A DNA stretch of 64,000 bases from Tubiluchus corallicola (taxonomy: Eukaryota; Priapulida; Priapulimorpha; Priapulimorphida; Tubiluchidae): assembly GCA_030141605.1 (NCBI GenBank), contig JAQGDQ010000659.1, positions 1-64,000 on the forward strand. The letters are read 5' to 3'. The notes beneath the pieces are model-generated. The model did not search any database, was not told the DNA's origin, and saw nothing but the letters and a program-made list of their open reading frames with translations. This document shows, piece by piece, positions 22,309-32,805 of this stretch. The position numbers were made by a program, and so were the translations under genes. Each line of letters starts with the position of its first letter. Position 1 is the first letter of the stretch.

Positions 22309-23059
22309 TCTATATATTAATTCTGCTGGTATGTTATATATATATATATATATAAGATTCGAGGCTACAGCTCCGACGACGCCAAAATTTGCAGCGATCT
22401 ATATATCAAACGAAAGGTCTCAATCTAGTGTCGTGCCATAGGGGGTTTATTTTTCGAATCGGGCCCACCGGGAGTGAAAAACGTCCAAAAATGGCTTTTT
22501 CGGCCGTTTTTTGCAAAAGTTATACGTCTGAGATCTGAAGAACGGGAACGGGTGCTGGCTATGGATAGATTGCCCGTTCAGTGGTGGGTGTAGTAGGCAT
22601 ATTTAGAATTTGCGAGAGGGCCACGGCGTGCCGTAACGGGCGTTTTCCCGGACCCAACTCGCGATTTTTTCGAAATTTTGACCAAACAGCCTGCGGGAAA
22701 AACGTTCTAGCGGCGCCTGGTGTGACTCTCGGAAGGAGATATATGGCTCTTTAAAAAGAGAAAGAACAGGGCTACACGATGATGGTGTGCTATGTTTTAG
22801 GACACTTCCACCAAAAGGAGTATCGACGGGTTAATAAGATGTTCTATTTTAGGCAATTTTCGCTTGGAAAACTACTGACGCAAAGCCATTGTTCTGACGT
22901 CATCCATTATACTCTGCTTATAACCTTACAACTTTAATTAGTAAAAGCTGCTGCTACTGGCTTTGCGTTAGGTAAATAAACGAACACTAGGTAGGGCGTT
23001 CGCGTATTATTGACTATTAGTGCATTTATAAGCAAAATTTTTTGTGGGGCCTTTGCTAG
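22309..23059 (+). mobile_element. non-autonomous Helitron copy G
   Basis: Starts TCTATATATTAATTCTGCTG and ends GGGGCCTTTGCTAG, with the same body as copies A-F. Its 5' variant (TTCTGCTGG) matches inverted copy B rather than tandem copies C-F. The terminal hairpin is mutated (GCAAAATTTTTTGTG). After CTAG comes TCTGTATATTAATAT, which resembles another Helitron 5' end. Confidence 0.8.
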
Positions 23060-23924
23060 TCTGTATATTAATATAATAGTAACTGTGTTATTGTATTATA
23101 GTTAAAATACCACAACTTTATTAAATGATAAGAAAGGGGTACCTGAAGTAGGTTTTGGAAAAAGTGCTTAAAAATTACATTACTTTGTGGGAGTTTTATT
23201 TGTATATCGTACTCGCGTTAAAAGAACTTTTTGTTTGTTTTCATTTAAAATCTCGCGCAATACTATTTCGATCGCGCCGTTACATGACGTCACATACGCA
23301 CAATTCAATCAGGGGAGGAAAAGAAAATGTTAAATTATGTCCCAAAAAACTTTCCATTCAAAATTACATTACTTAGCAGTTCGCTTAGCTGCTTGAAAGA
23401 CTTGTGTAACCATAAAAGAAAATTATTAATTATTTAAAATCATTTCACCAATTGATAAAATATCGTCGATTCGCCTCCAGGGTGCACCCCTCACTACCCA
23501 AAAAACGTATTTTTGATCTCATTAACAAGAAACAGTAATTTAAAATCTTACTCTGTTACTGACATGTGCGCTACAAATGCTCTGATTATTTCTTCAAACT
23601 TTCCACACTATCATAATTGTTTCAAATGACTTTCGGTCGTCGTAGGAGTTTAAATCTATAAGTATGATACAGCGTTACTGCCGACGCAAGTCCTATATGC
23701 AGAAAGACAGTACGTAAGTGACATAAGTTTTCAAGACATTTTTTTAAGCTTTACGTGAGTGGAAGGTTTTCTGGTGCTTTAAGCGAAATGGTAAATTTGA
23801 ACAAGAACTTTAGCTATGAACATGGCAGGGTTTGGCCTAATAGCTTTTCAACTAATGCAAGTGCCTTACTCACACTAGAATAATGTATTATTATTGTCTA
23901 AATATATTAGTTTTTTTTATATAT
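23060..23924. other. intergenic, no gene seen
   Basis: About 860 bases. A 73-codon ORF at 23,155-23,376 has no recognisable feature and lies in ordinary AT-rich sequence. Confidence 0.4.
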
Positions 23925-24421
23925 TGTTATTGTTGTTGGCATCCTTCTATCTCGGAGGACAATGGAATGTGCGCCAAGAGAGTCCGATCCTTGAACGTCT
24001 CCAGGGCGCACGCCTGGGCAAGGTGTATGGAGATCCTGAGTTGCCCAGACAACAGGAACCCCCTCTCTTCCTCACTGGTGTAGTCCAAAGGAAAGCAGAG
24101 CGATACGTTAGGCACCAGGTTGGCTGCAGGAGCTGCCGGAGTCAGTGAGCATGCTGCACTGGTCTGCCTTCGGGGCTCCACTCCTGATTTGGAAGGTTTA
24201 CTCCTCTACACATGGCCGTTGGGTCACTTGACCTCCTCAGCCCTCTAGCCGTTGGCTGCTTGTGCAGCTCCTCCGCCTAGTGTCGAGATACAGTGTGGGC
24301 ATCCCGCAAGCCTACAGCACCTGGTATTCCTAGGCGGTCACCCATCCAAGCACTAACCAGGCTCTACGTTGCTTAACTTCAGTGATCAGACGAGAACCGG
24401 TGTTTTCAACGTGATTTGGCC
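23925..24421 (-). mobile_element. 5S rRNA-derived SINE, near full-length
   Basis: On the minus strand the element runs from a 5S rRNA head (24,421-24,308) through a ~370-bp non-5S body to a simple tail near 23,925 (CCAACAACAATAACAATAT). The head has CACGTTGAAAACACCGG, GAAGTTAAGCAAC, TGCTTGGATGGGTGACCGCC and GGTGCTGTAGGCTT, so the A, intermediate and C promoter regions of 5S are recognisable. The body contains GACACTAGGCGGAGGAGCTG and GGAGACGTTCAAGGATCGGA. ORFs across the body on both strands are not supported as genes. The 5S head makes this a SINE3-like, Pol III-driven retroposon. Confidence 0.85.
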
Positions 24422-25140
24422 CTAATTTTTTTATAATGTACCTAAATAATCTACAGCTTGCAGCGATCCGTGTTTGTTTAAAGAAAAGACGAACTTACTA
24501 GGAAATTAGCTTTATTTCAATGTTAGCAAAAAATGTTAGAAAGGTATAGTAATAAAAGCGTGATAAGCGCTTCGTGTGATTAGTAACTTCATGCTTGGGC
24601 GCATCCGTTTTAAACGCCCATATTCCTCCTCCAATGACGTCATCCACCGGCTGAAAAAAGTAGGTCACTATTAGAAGTATAATAAATTTGCACAAAAAAA
24701 TTAAGTAGTTAATTGTGTGAAATTTTTGCATAAACATCAGGTAAGTTGCAGGAGTTTGAACTAATTTAAGCAGCACCGCTTACGGAAAGCCACAGAAATG
24801 CCATAAAGTCCGCCAGTTACGTCACAATTTCCTGTGAATCGCGGCTGTCACCGCGCCTGAACATTTCTGTTCTGAGGTAGTATAAATTAACCTTATGGTT
24901 TATAGACAATTTTCTGTAAATTTCTTTGTTATATTTTCCCAAGTTTAAGAGTTAACCTTAAAATAAACCCGCCATGCTAAGTGTCTCTTGTGTTTTCCTT
25001 TAATTGCCACCTGTTAATTAACATCACTAGTCATTAGCAACTATTAATTTTGCTCGAATGCCCTTACTTGTTTTGCTTCCAGTTTTTTGAATATCGGTGT
25101 TAAAGTTCTACGATTAAGAAACAATTCAGTAATCGACTTA
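24422..25140. other. intergenic, no gene seen
   Basis: About 700 bases, AT-rich. A 92-codon minus-strand ORF (24,498-24,776) shows no motif. Confidence 0.4.
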
Positions 25141-25149
25141 CTAAAGTAC

Positions 25150-25495
<346 letters not shown>

Positions 25496-26412
25496 TAGTT
25501 TATCACCATTTTTAAAATAGCAAAATACATAACTAAGAAAATACATAAATCTGTACAACATACAATAATATTACAAAGTGCAAAAGTAATTATTGATTAG
25601 TGGTGAAAGGGTGGCGAAAGAACTATAAGTTATCGAGGTCAGCCACCCTCTCAGGATTGCTACTAATATAATTAATTAGTTAATGCGCATGTACCAGGTA
25701 ATTAAAAATTATCAGATTTTGCATTTAAGACGAATGAAAATTGAATTATTATACGAATATGTTAGTTTATAATAAAATAATGTTCAATAATGGGAAAGAA
25801 GAGACACACGTGACTATCTTTAAATAATAATTTAACCATTACGTATTTAAAATTAATGTTATGAGGACCTAGAGCCAAAGGAAGAAAAAAGCTTGTAGCT
25901 AGCAAAAGTGGATAAACACGTATGTTTTGTCATGAAAAAAAGAGTTGAAAGAAAAGTATCTTAAAATTCTTTAGGATAAGCGTTCATTATTGCACAATAT
26001 TAAAGTTTACAGATATACAAAAGGTGAAAACGTAAAAGAGCGTTGAAATTATAATGATTCATGTTATTTGAGTTATCAGTGATTACGCTTATACGCAGAA
26101 CTCGGCAGTATGCGTACAGAGTTAATTAATTTCCGTCACCCCAACATACCTGCTACGTATTTCCGGCGTGCTGACAAGCATTTCCGATCACCTCCCTCGC
26201 GTCCTCTAGATTCTGAATTTAGTTCATTAATTACTGCAGGTATCAACTGCTGTGAGAGAGTGCTTAGAGTCAATGCATTACGTTTGCACAATGATGCCCA
26301 CAAGTTAGGATTAGGTCTAACATCGACCAAAATGGCTAATCTTATCTTTGCTTGAGAAATAAATTAGTGACTGAGTGAATGCACGAATAAATAAAAGAAT
26401 GAATAGATAAAT

Positions 26413-26414
<2 letters not shown>
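25496..26414. other. intergenic, no gene seen
   Basis: AT-rich. An 81-codon plus ORF (26,110-26,355) and its antisense shadow overlap; neither has a recognisable motif. Confidence 0.4.
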
Positions 26415-26452
<38 letters not shown>

Positions 26453-26502
26453 GCCCACTTCTTTCTCTCTCTTTGCCTCTTCTCTGTCTCTGTCTCTTTC
26501 TC

Positions 26503-26552
<50 letters not shown>

Positions 26553-26870
26553 GCCCACCTCTTTCTCTCTTTTTGCCTCTTCTCTGTCTCTTTCTCTTTC
26601 TCCCTCTCTTTCTGTCGCTCTCTCTCCATCTTTCTCGCTCTCTCACCCCCTTTCACTCTCTCCCACCCTCCTCGCGATCTCTCTCTCTCTCTCTCTCCCT
26701 CCCCCCTCTTTTTCTCTCTCTCTCTCTGCAACTTCTCCCTCTCTCTCTCTCTTTGTTTCTTTTTCTGTCTCTTTCTCCCTCTCTCACTCTCTCTCGCTCT
26801 CTCTCTCTCTCTTCCTTCTTCCTCGCTCTCCTTCTCTCTTCTATGTCCCTCGTTTTCCTCTCTTTACCCA
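26415..26870. repeat. (CT)n-rich polypyrimidine tract with internal duplication
   Basis: Long polypyrimidine tract. A ~110-bp block (CTCTCTCCCGCCCACTTCTT ... CTCTTCTCTGTCTC) occurs twice (near 26,440 and 26,545). The Arg/Glu- and Ser/Leu-rich ORFs are artefacts. Confidence 0.95.
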
Positions 26871-28580
26871 CATATTTTTCCGTGTTTGTCGTTTGAAGAT
26901 CGCGTGCTGGCTAAAATTATCATTTAATTAAAACGTATGAAACAATTTTTTCCTAATCAATATTTCCAGGAACCGTGCTTTACTCTGGTAAAAAAGTTAC
27001 TCGTTATTTAAAATTAATAAAATTAATATTAATTATATAGAAATCAATGAAGCAGATGTTATAATTATTTGAAAATTTACCTGGTGAAGCCCACCAGTAT
27101 GTTAGTAATAACTTTATTAATAACAAATATTTTTGTTTTTCAGTTGTAGCGAAGAAATATCAAATGGAATCAAAATTGAACAAACAGTTGAGCAAATAAA
27201 TGTAGTAATGAATGAATGAATGAATGAATGAATGAAGATCGCTCACTCTTCCACCCATCCATCATCATCCATTGGCTGTAGAAAAGCAGCGCACTGTCAA
27301 TCTCGCTCAAAAGTATAACAAGTTTTTATCAGAAATATATTATAGCAAATTTTGTGCTATTTTACGCGAACATTTGGCAAGCTGCAAAAGTTTGAATCAG
27401 TTTAACCAACGCATACTTACGGAAAACCACGATCCGGTTAGGAAAAATCATGAACTCCAACGGTTATTTCATAACTTTTATACGAATGGTGGCTACCACC
27501 ATGCATAAAAATTTCTATACACTGGTAGTATAAATAGTATTAAAACTTTAATGCCTAACACTCCCTTTTTTGGAAATTTCTTGTTATATTTTTCTAATTA
27601 GGATATAAGAATTAACAGAAAAATAAACCCAAAATGCTGAGTGACTTGTCTTTTCATCTTAATATAACTTTGATTGTGGAATATTGCAAGTACAACATAG
27701 AAAGAATTGCAAAAACGAGCATTTGTGGTATACTGTGCATCAATAGGATTTATAATTGTTAAAATTATGGTTCTCCTTATCCTGCTCAATAAACTTTTTT
27801 TCCATTTTTTATCTTCATGAGTCCATGACTGTGGTAAAAATTATCTTTGCCACAGCAAAAGTACAGATTAAACAGACTGAAACAATGTGTTGTTGTTGTT
27901 ATTATTATTATTATTATTATCGTCATCGTGTCAAATTCAGTGACCATTCTGTCCATATATATTATATAATAATATTACTAACGATTGCATGTACAAGTCG
28001 TAGAAACTTTAACTATCATTTTTGGCAGATGGCGTACGCCGCGCTTCAAGCTTCCGCGGTTTTGTTATCGGTCTAATTACGTTATTACGGTCAGTCCTTA
28101 ATTTTTTTTCGGATGCTTGTGCGTGTCCTCTTACCGCATGTTATATTGTACCGTACGGCAGGCAATCTGTGTTTCTTCTTTCGTAGTATTTGTGCAAATC
28201 AGACGTGTTCTACTTCGGAGTGAGTTACCCTAGCCCAAGTAAGTAAACTGCGGACACACACCATGTCGACCTTAAACTAGTTAAAACCTTAAACATAAAG
28301 GTTAAGGTACGACTTTATATGTTTAGCCTATTAAAAGATCATTCAGCAACTGCACAAGTGAACTAAATAATTAAAATTTGTTGAAAAAACCTAATTTTGA
28401 AAAAAAGTGCTAGGGGGAGCAGTTGCTTCCCTGCCATTAGCTATGTCACCTGGTACAAGCCATTTTTTCTTACATTTGATGTTTTTTTTTGCACTTCCAG
28501 CTTCACATTTCGAAGAAGCTATAGGAAAAGTGACAATCCACAATATCTAAAGTTCAATGTTTTAAACTGTAGACATCGTG
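26871..28580 (+). other. intergenic and probable 5' region of the zinc-finger gene
   Basis: About 1.7 kb without a convincing gene. It contains a short (GAAT)n tract (~27,205-27,235) and (ATT)n at ~27,900. A 78-codon ORF (27,272-27,508) has no identifiable domain. TTTGCACTTCCAG at ~28,488-28,500 could be the acceptor of a non-coding first intron of the zinc-finger gene. Confidence 0.4.
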
Positions 28581-29714
28581 ATGGATCAACGAGTTCAAAC
28601 TGATAACAGGTTTGTGAAATTAGAGCCTTCAACATCAGATGAAACGGAAATCTTTCCACTGAAGACGGCAGACAAAAGCCCAGCAGAATTTGTTATCAAA
28701 ACCGAACATGATTTATTGTATTATGGAGTAAAAACTGATAACTATGAACGGGAACAAGTAAATATGGCTGCCAATGTTTGTTCATCATCACTGACGGTAA
28801 ACGAACGTAATGCCTGTGCTGTTAAAGATGAATTCAGTTTGTTGTCCATGAGCAACTCTACGAACAATGCAGCGGATGGCATCATAGATCAAACTGAACA
28901 AAATCACAACGATGCTTCTTTATCGGCGATTCTAGATGAACTTTGTACAGATATTATAAGTAGAAATCCCGGTTTATTGCCAATAACTAATGATAACGAA
29001 GTTTGTACTACAGAAGTACAAGAACAAGCGAATGCTAGTAGAAAAAATCGTTCATTGTCAGTTGTAGACTGTGTCGATGCAAATGTTTTCAGAGAGGAAT
29101 CACGTACAGGTGAAGGAGACGAGCTTGGTTTTCATCTAAATGCTAAACAATCTGCGGTTAATCAGTCAAGTGCTCAGACTGAAGAAAGAGCAACTAAATC
29201 ATTCAAATGTATTGTTTGCTCGGCCGTCTTCACTAAGTATATGGCACTGCGACGCCATGCAAAAAGAAGTCACCCTGGCCAGAAATCATTTAAATGCGAC
29301 AAGTGTGGAGCAACGTTTGTTAGGAGCCGAACGTATCGTTATCATTTGAAATTTCACGCCGAAAAGCCATATAAGTGCAACATGTGTGAAGCAACCTTCA
29401 TTGAAGAGAAAATATTTGTTATGCATATGCGACGTCACGCTAGCAGAAAGACTTTTAAATGCAAAAAATGCAAGGCCACATTTATAACTTGGTGTTCCCT
29501 AATCAAGCATAAGAAAACTCACACCGATGAGAAACAGTTTAAATGCGGTGAATGTGGTGCCGCGTTTGCATTCGATTCCGGGTTGAAACGGCATAAAAGA
29601 AAACACACACGTAATAAAATGCCTCTGAAATGTGGTGAATGTGGTGCCGGTTTTACACGGATTTCTCAGTTGAAATTGCATGAAAGATTACCGCACTGGC
29701 GAAAGCCGATTTAA
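28581..29714 (+). CDS. C2H2 zinc-finger protein, six fingers, 3' frameshifted
   Basis: A 377-residue ORF starting at the ATG in CATCGTGATGG (an in-frame GTG one codon earlier is not the start). The N-terminal ~205 residues are acidic, without KRAB, SCAN or BTB signatures, and contain three psi-K-x-E sites (FVKLEP, VIKTEH, AVKDEF) fit for SUMO attachment. Six tandem C2H2 fingers run from residue ~208 to ~371: FKCIVC, FKCDKC, YKCNMC, FKCKKC, FKCGECG and LKCGECG. Linkers are degenerate (HAEKPY, HASRKTF, HTDEKQF) compared with TGEKPF. The sixth finger ends ..LPHWRKPI-stop. The shifted frame continues with TGESRFKCELC, another finger, so a two-base loss in CACACTGG is the simplest explanation of the stop. 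Likely a DNA-binding nuclear protein; target unknown. Confidence 0.88.
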   Translation: MDQRVQTDNRFVKLEPSTSDETEIFPLKTADKSPAEFVIKTEHDLLYYGVKTDNYEREQVNMAANVCSSSLTVNERNACAVKDEFSLLSMSNSTNNAADGIIDQTEQNHNDASLSAILDELCTDIISRNPGLLPITNDNEVCTTEVQEQANASRKNRSLSVVDCVDANVFREESRTGEGDELGFHLNAKQSAVNQSSAQTEERATKSFKCIVCSAVFTKYMALRRHAKRSHPGQKSFKCDKCGATFVRSRTYRYHLKFHAEKPYKCNMCEATFIEEKIFVMHMRRHASRKTFKCKKCKATFITWCSLIKHKKTHTDEKQFKCGECGAAFAFDSGLKRHKRKHTRNKMPLKCGECGAGFTRISQLKLHERLPHWRKPI

Positions 29715-30640
29715 ATGCGAACTCTGCTTTTCTACATTATTCGACCTAAAAGTGCACAAGAAAATGCATAAAAGCTGAACAGCCATTTAAGTGTAGCGAG
29801 CGTGGAGTTGTTTTTGCACATGCTTCAAATTTCTAGCAACATAGAACACTTACGTGAGAAAAAATGTTTAAGTTTAAACATAATTTATTATAGGATTGGA
29901 TCAGACAGTTTGAACAACATGATTTAGGATCCTCACCACAACAGACTTTATACACTATTTACAAAAACATTTACAGTAAGAATAGACTATAACTACACAA
30001 GCTGACCAGTTTTACTACAAGAATACATTAGACATTAGTAGAAAATAACGGTTAGAAAATATTAATGTACGATTATTTAAGACTGATGCATTTTATATCA
30101 GATAGAAACTACTGGAAGCGTCTAGTACGTAATATAAAGTCATGTATACATTGGAATATTTTACAGTTAGCAACATAGTTAAATTCATCTTTTCCGAATA
30201 ATAACAACTTCAACAGATCATTATTTCCTAAGGCAGCTATAATAAGGTTTTCGGGCAGAAGCATTTCATTTAGTTTATCAAACATAACAACCCTAGCTAG
30301 TTGATACAATGGGCAGTGCAACAAAAAGTGTTCAACAGACTCAAAATGTTTAAATGTAATGAATATGGAATTGGTTTCAGTTTCAAACATCATAAAGGAA
30401 TACCAATACAAAACCAATTTTGCACATACTTCCAGTCTGAAAGTGTGAAAAATATGTACACGAGGAAAGTCACTTTTGTGTAGTAAATGTGGAGCTTACC
30501 AACCTCTCCACCCACCTGTGCACGAGTGAATGAATACACACTGCTAGAAACCATTTAAATGTAACGATTGGGATGGCATTTTTCCCACCTTTTTAACGCA
30601 AGCAGCATAAAAGAATGCACACGGGAGTGCATTTTAGCCT
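29692..30640 (+). pseudogene. decayed 3' fingers of the zinc-finger gene, split by a LINE
   Basis: Finger remnants continue beyond the stop. In the +1 frame FKCELCFSTLFDLKVHKKMH is a complete C2H2 finger ending at TGA near 29,778. Next comes FKCSERGVVFAHASNF with a stop, then a linker (E-K-MFK) at ~29,855-29,870. After the LINE, FKCNEYGIGFSFKHH (~30,350) follows, then a short C-x2-C scrap (SKCGAYQPLHPPVHE, ~30,485) and KPFKCNDWDGIFPTF (~30,545-30,600). Multiple stops and lost Cys/His show pseudogenisation of what was a longer array of at least ten fingers. Confidence 0.75.
29872..30342 (-). mobile_element. 5'-truncated non-LTR retrotransposon (LINE) 3' end
   Basis: Minus-strand sequence encodes the C-terminal part of a LINE reverse-transcriptase ORF (ESVEHFLLHCPLYQLARVV ... 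LLFGKDEF ... FQCIHDFILRTRRF), followed by a 3' UTR ending in AATAAATTATG. It is flanked by an 11-bp direct duplication AAAATGTTTAA (29,861-29,871 and 30,343-30,353), a good target-site duplication. It lies inside a zinc-finger linker codon stretch (MFK). Confidence 0.85.
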
Positions 30641-30748
30641 CTGAAACTGTCGAATTCATTTTTCTTTTTGTATGTGTTCTAATAAGACCATGCATTCTTT
30701 ATTTGTACTAATTCACTAACGTGATTGTATTGTTTGGGCTAAACATAT

Positions 30749-31354
30749 ATAGTAAACTACGTGTAACTCAAAATCGCATAACTCAAATTTTTGCCAAAGA
30801 ATTTCAACGGAATGGATGAAATCCTTCGTTTTTTTCCCCACTAAACTCATAATATTTAACTCAAATTTTCACCTAACTAAAATAAAAAATTATGGTCCGG
30901 TTAATCAAAACACATGTAATTCACTTCGCCTAACTCAAAAATGAAATTTATACTCTACAAAAACAAATAGTTTTTTATGCACATATTTTGAGCTACACAC
31001 AAACTGAACTGCAGTACATAAGATACTGGTAGCCCCAATGTCACATTGTTTAACAGTGTTGTGTACGTGTCCTTTTGTAACATAAACTACATGATTTCTA
31101 TCTAGTAGAAATAACGAAATACAGTACACCATTATGTGTGTTGCCGAACTACTTTATTTACAATGCGGTCTGACGCATTAATACATAACAATCCTTTTAG
31201 TAATCGTCATCAAATCATGTCATTTATGTATAGAAGGGTTGACTTTCTGCCTTCTATTTAGCTCGCCGTCTAGAGGAGGGTTTAGAGTTTCTATGCTGAA
31301 AAATGGTCAACATCGCCTAACTCAAAGGATTTGAGTTATGCGGAGTTTACTATA
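30749..31354. mobile_element. MITE with ~25-bp terminal inverted repeats, TA-flanked
   Basis: Left end TATAGTAAACTACGTGTAAC and right end, in reverse complement, TATAGTAAACTCCGCATAAC. The ~600-bp interior has no transposase but repeated 'cctaactcaaa' motifs. The TA at both ends suggests a Tc1/mariner-pogo-type non-autonomous element. Confidence 0.75.
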
Positions 31355-32345
31355 CGAATAAATGGTAAACAGATAAATAAATAAAAGGTATTTGAATAAT
31401 AAAAATGTATCTTAACGGAAGACTTATATATTTTCATTATTTATGTCACTAAAACCCTATTAGCCAATTGCAAACCTTATAACAAGATGTATTTAAATAG
31501 CTTGACCAATGTTAAATTTCGTTTTGCTTCTTTATCTAAAAATTTAGCAAGATGAGAACCATACTGGATGGTGCTGCCCTCTAAGGCAGGTAATTACCTG
31601 TATGGTGATTTCATGGTAAATGTTTTTAGTTACCTGGTTTTGAAACTATTGTGAAATACTGTAGACCCTTGGCCTTAATTTTTTTGGCTTGGTGACTTGT
31701 ATGCATAGTATGTGTTGTACTTTAAGTAAATTGCTTTCTGCAATTGTAATTGCCGTCAAATTTGCCGTTACAGTTGCTGCTGTTCCAATGTTTGGGTAAG
31801 GATGTAACTGATTTTTTAAAATTATATTGAAATTAATAATTTAATTGCTTTTTTGCAGTATTGTTCATATGCTGGATTTAGTTGTATGTGTGAAATATGT
31901 TGGATTGCAATAGTAGATTAATGTGATGCAGTGTTTCTTCATGTAATTTATTTGTGTGATACTCATTTTTAAACAGTTCTATTAATTTATTCATAAATAT
32001 TTTTATTATTCCACAATGTGAATATTTATACAAGTGAATTATGCAACTAACATAATTTTTTATTTATTAACATAAAAATTATTATTTACTAATTATTTAT
32101 TTCATGTGCTTTCACCCTAACGGGCATCATCAGCTGAAGAACTACAGGTAAAATGTTCAATAGCATGTAAAGCGTAAAATCATCTCAATTCATATTCCGT
32201 CCTACTATCAATTTTACTCCTATAACCAATAAGCCTTTGCACAGTTGCAGCGGTTGATGATTATTGTGAAAAGGTCAAAGGTTAAGTGTACCAGACAACG
32301 CATTTGTGAACACCTAATGATGCCTCGCCGCCCAAGTTATAATAA
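31355..32345. other. intergenic, no gene seen
   Basis: About 1 kb of AT-rich sequence. Near 32,265-32,295 AAAAGGTCAAAGGTTAAGTG is shared with 62,583-62,610, a small dispersed repeat. Confidence 0.45.
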
Positions 32346-32347
32346 TA

Positions 32348-32803
32348 CAGTCAACCTTGGGTATAACGTACTCGCTTATAAGGTACCACCAACACCGGTC
32401 CCGATTTTTCGTAGCGTTTTTCCTATGTAAAAATCTTCGTATATAAGGTACTCGGATATAAGGGACTTTCTTTTATAAGGGACGATATCTTCAGGTCCTG
32501 CGTAATAGAAACCCAACTTAATTACCTCGCATATAAGGGACCCTATGATCAAAGCGAAATTGATCGTTATTTAACCTCAATTTTTCACAAACTCGGCCTT
32601 CGAACAGCTCGGTTTCCGCGGTCACATACATCTCGCATCACTGAAGGAGCTTCCTACATACCGTTTGCACTGAATGTGTAGCAATAATCCATAAAAATAT
32701 GGGTAAAAGTACAGGTCTAGATACACCCTCGGTCTGACTCAACTTCGGCTGTAAGGGACAGTTTTTTTGGTCCCGAGGTGTCCCTTATATCCAAGGTTGA
32801 CTG
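32348..32803. mobile_element. pogo/Tigger-type MITE, TA target duplication
   Basis: Left terminus CAGTCAACCTTGGGTATAAC and right terminus, in reverse complement, CAGTCAACCTTGGATATAAG, flanked by TA at 32,346-32,347 and 32,804-32,805. The interior has many copies of 'tataaggga(c)'. It is non-coding, 456 bp. Confidence 0.85.
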
Positions 32804-32805
32804 TA

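Noticed and set aside
23894-24181. ORFs on both strands around the 5S-SINE body
   Set aside because: Lie in the SINE body; the same frames are interrupted differently in the 63.5-kb copy.
26110-27508. ORFs of 78-81 codons (26,110-26,355 and 27,272-27,508)
   Set aside because: No recognisable domain, no splice partners, and length within chance expectation for this window.
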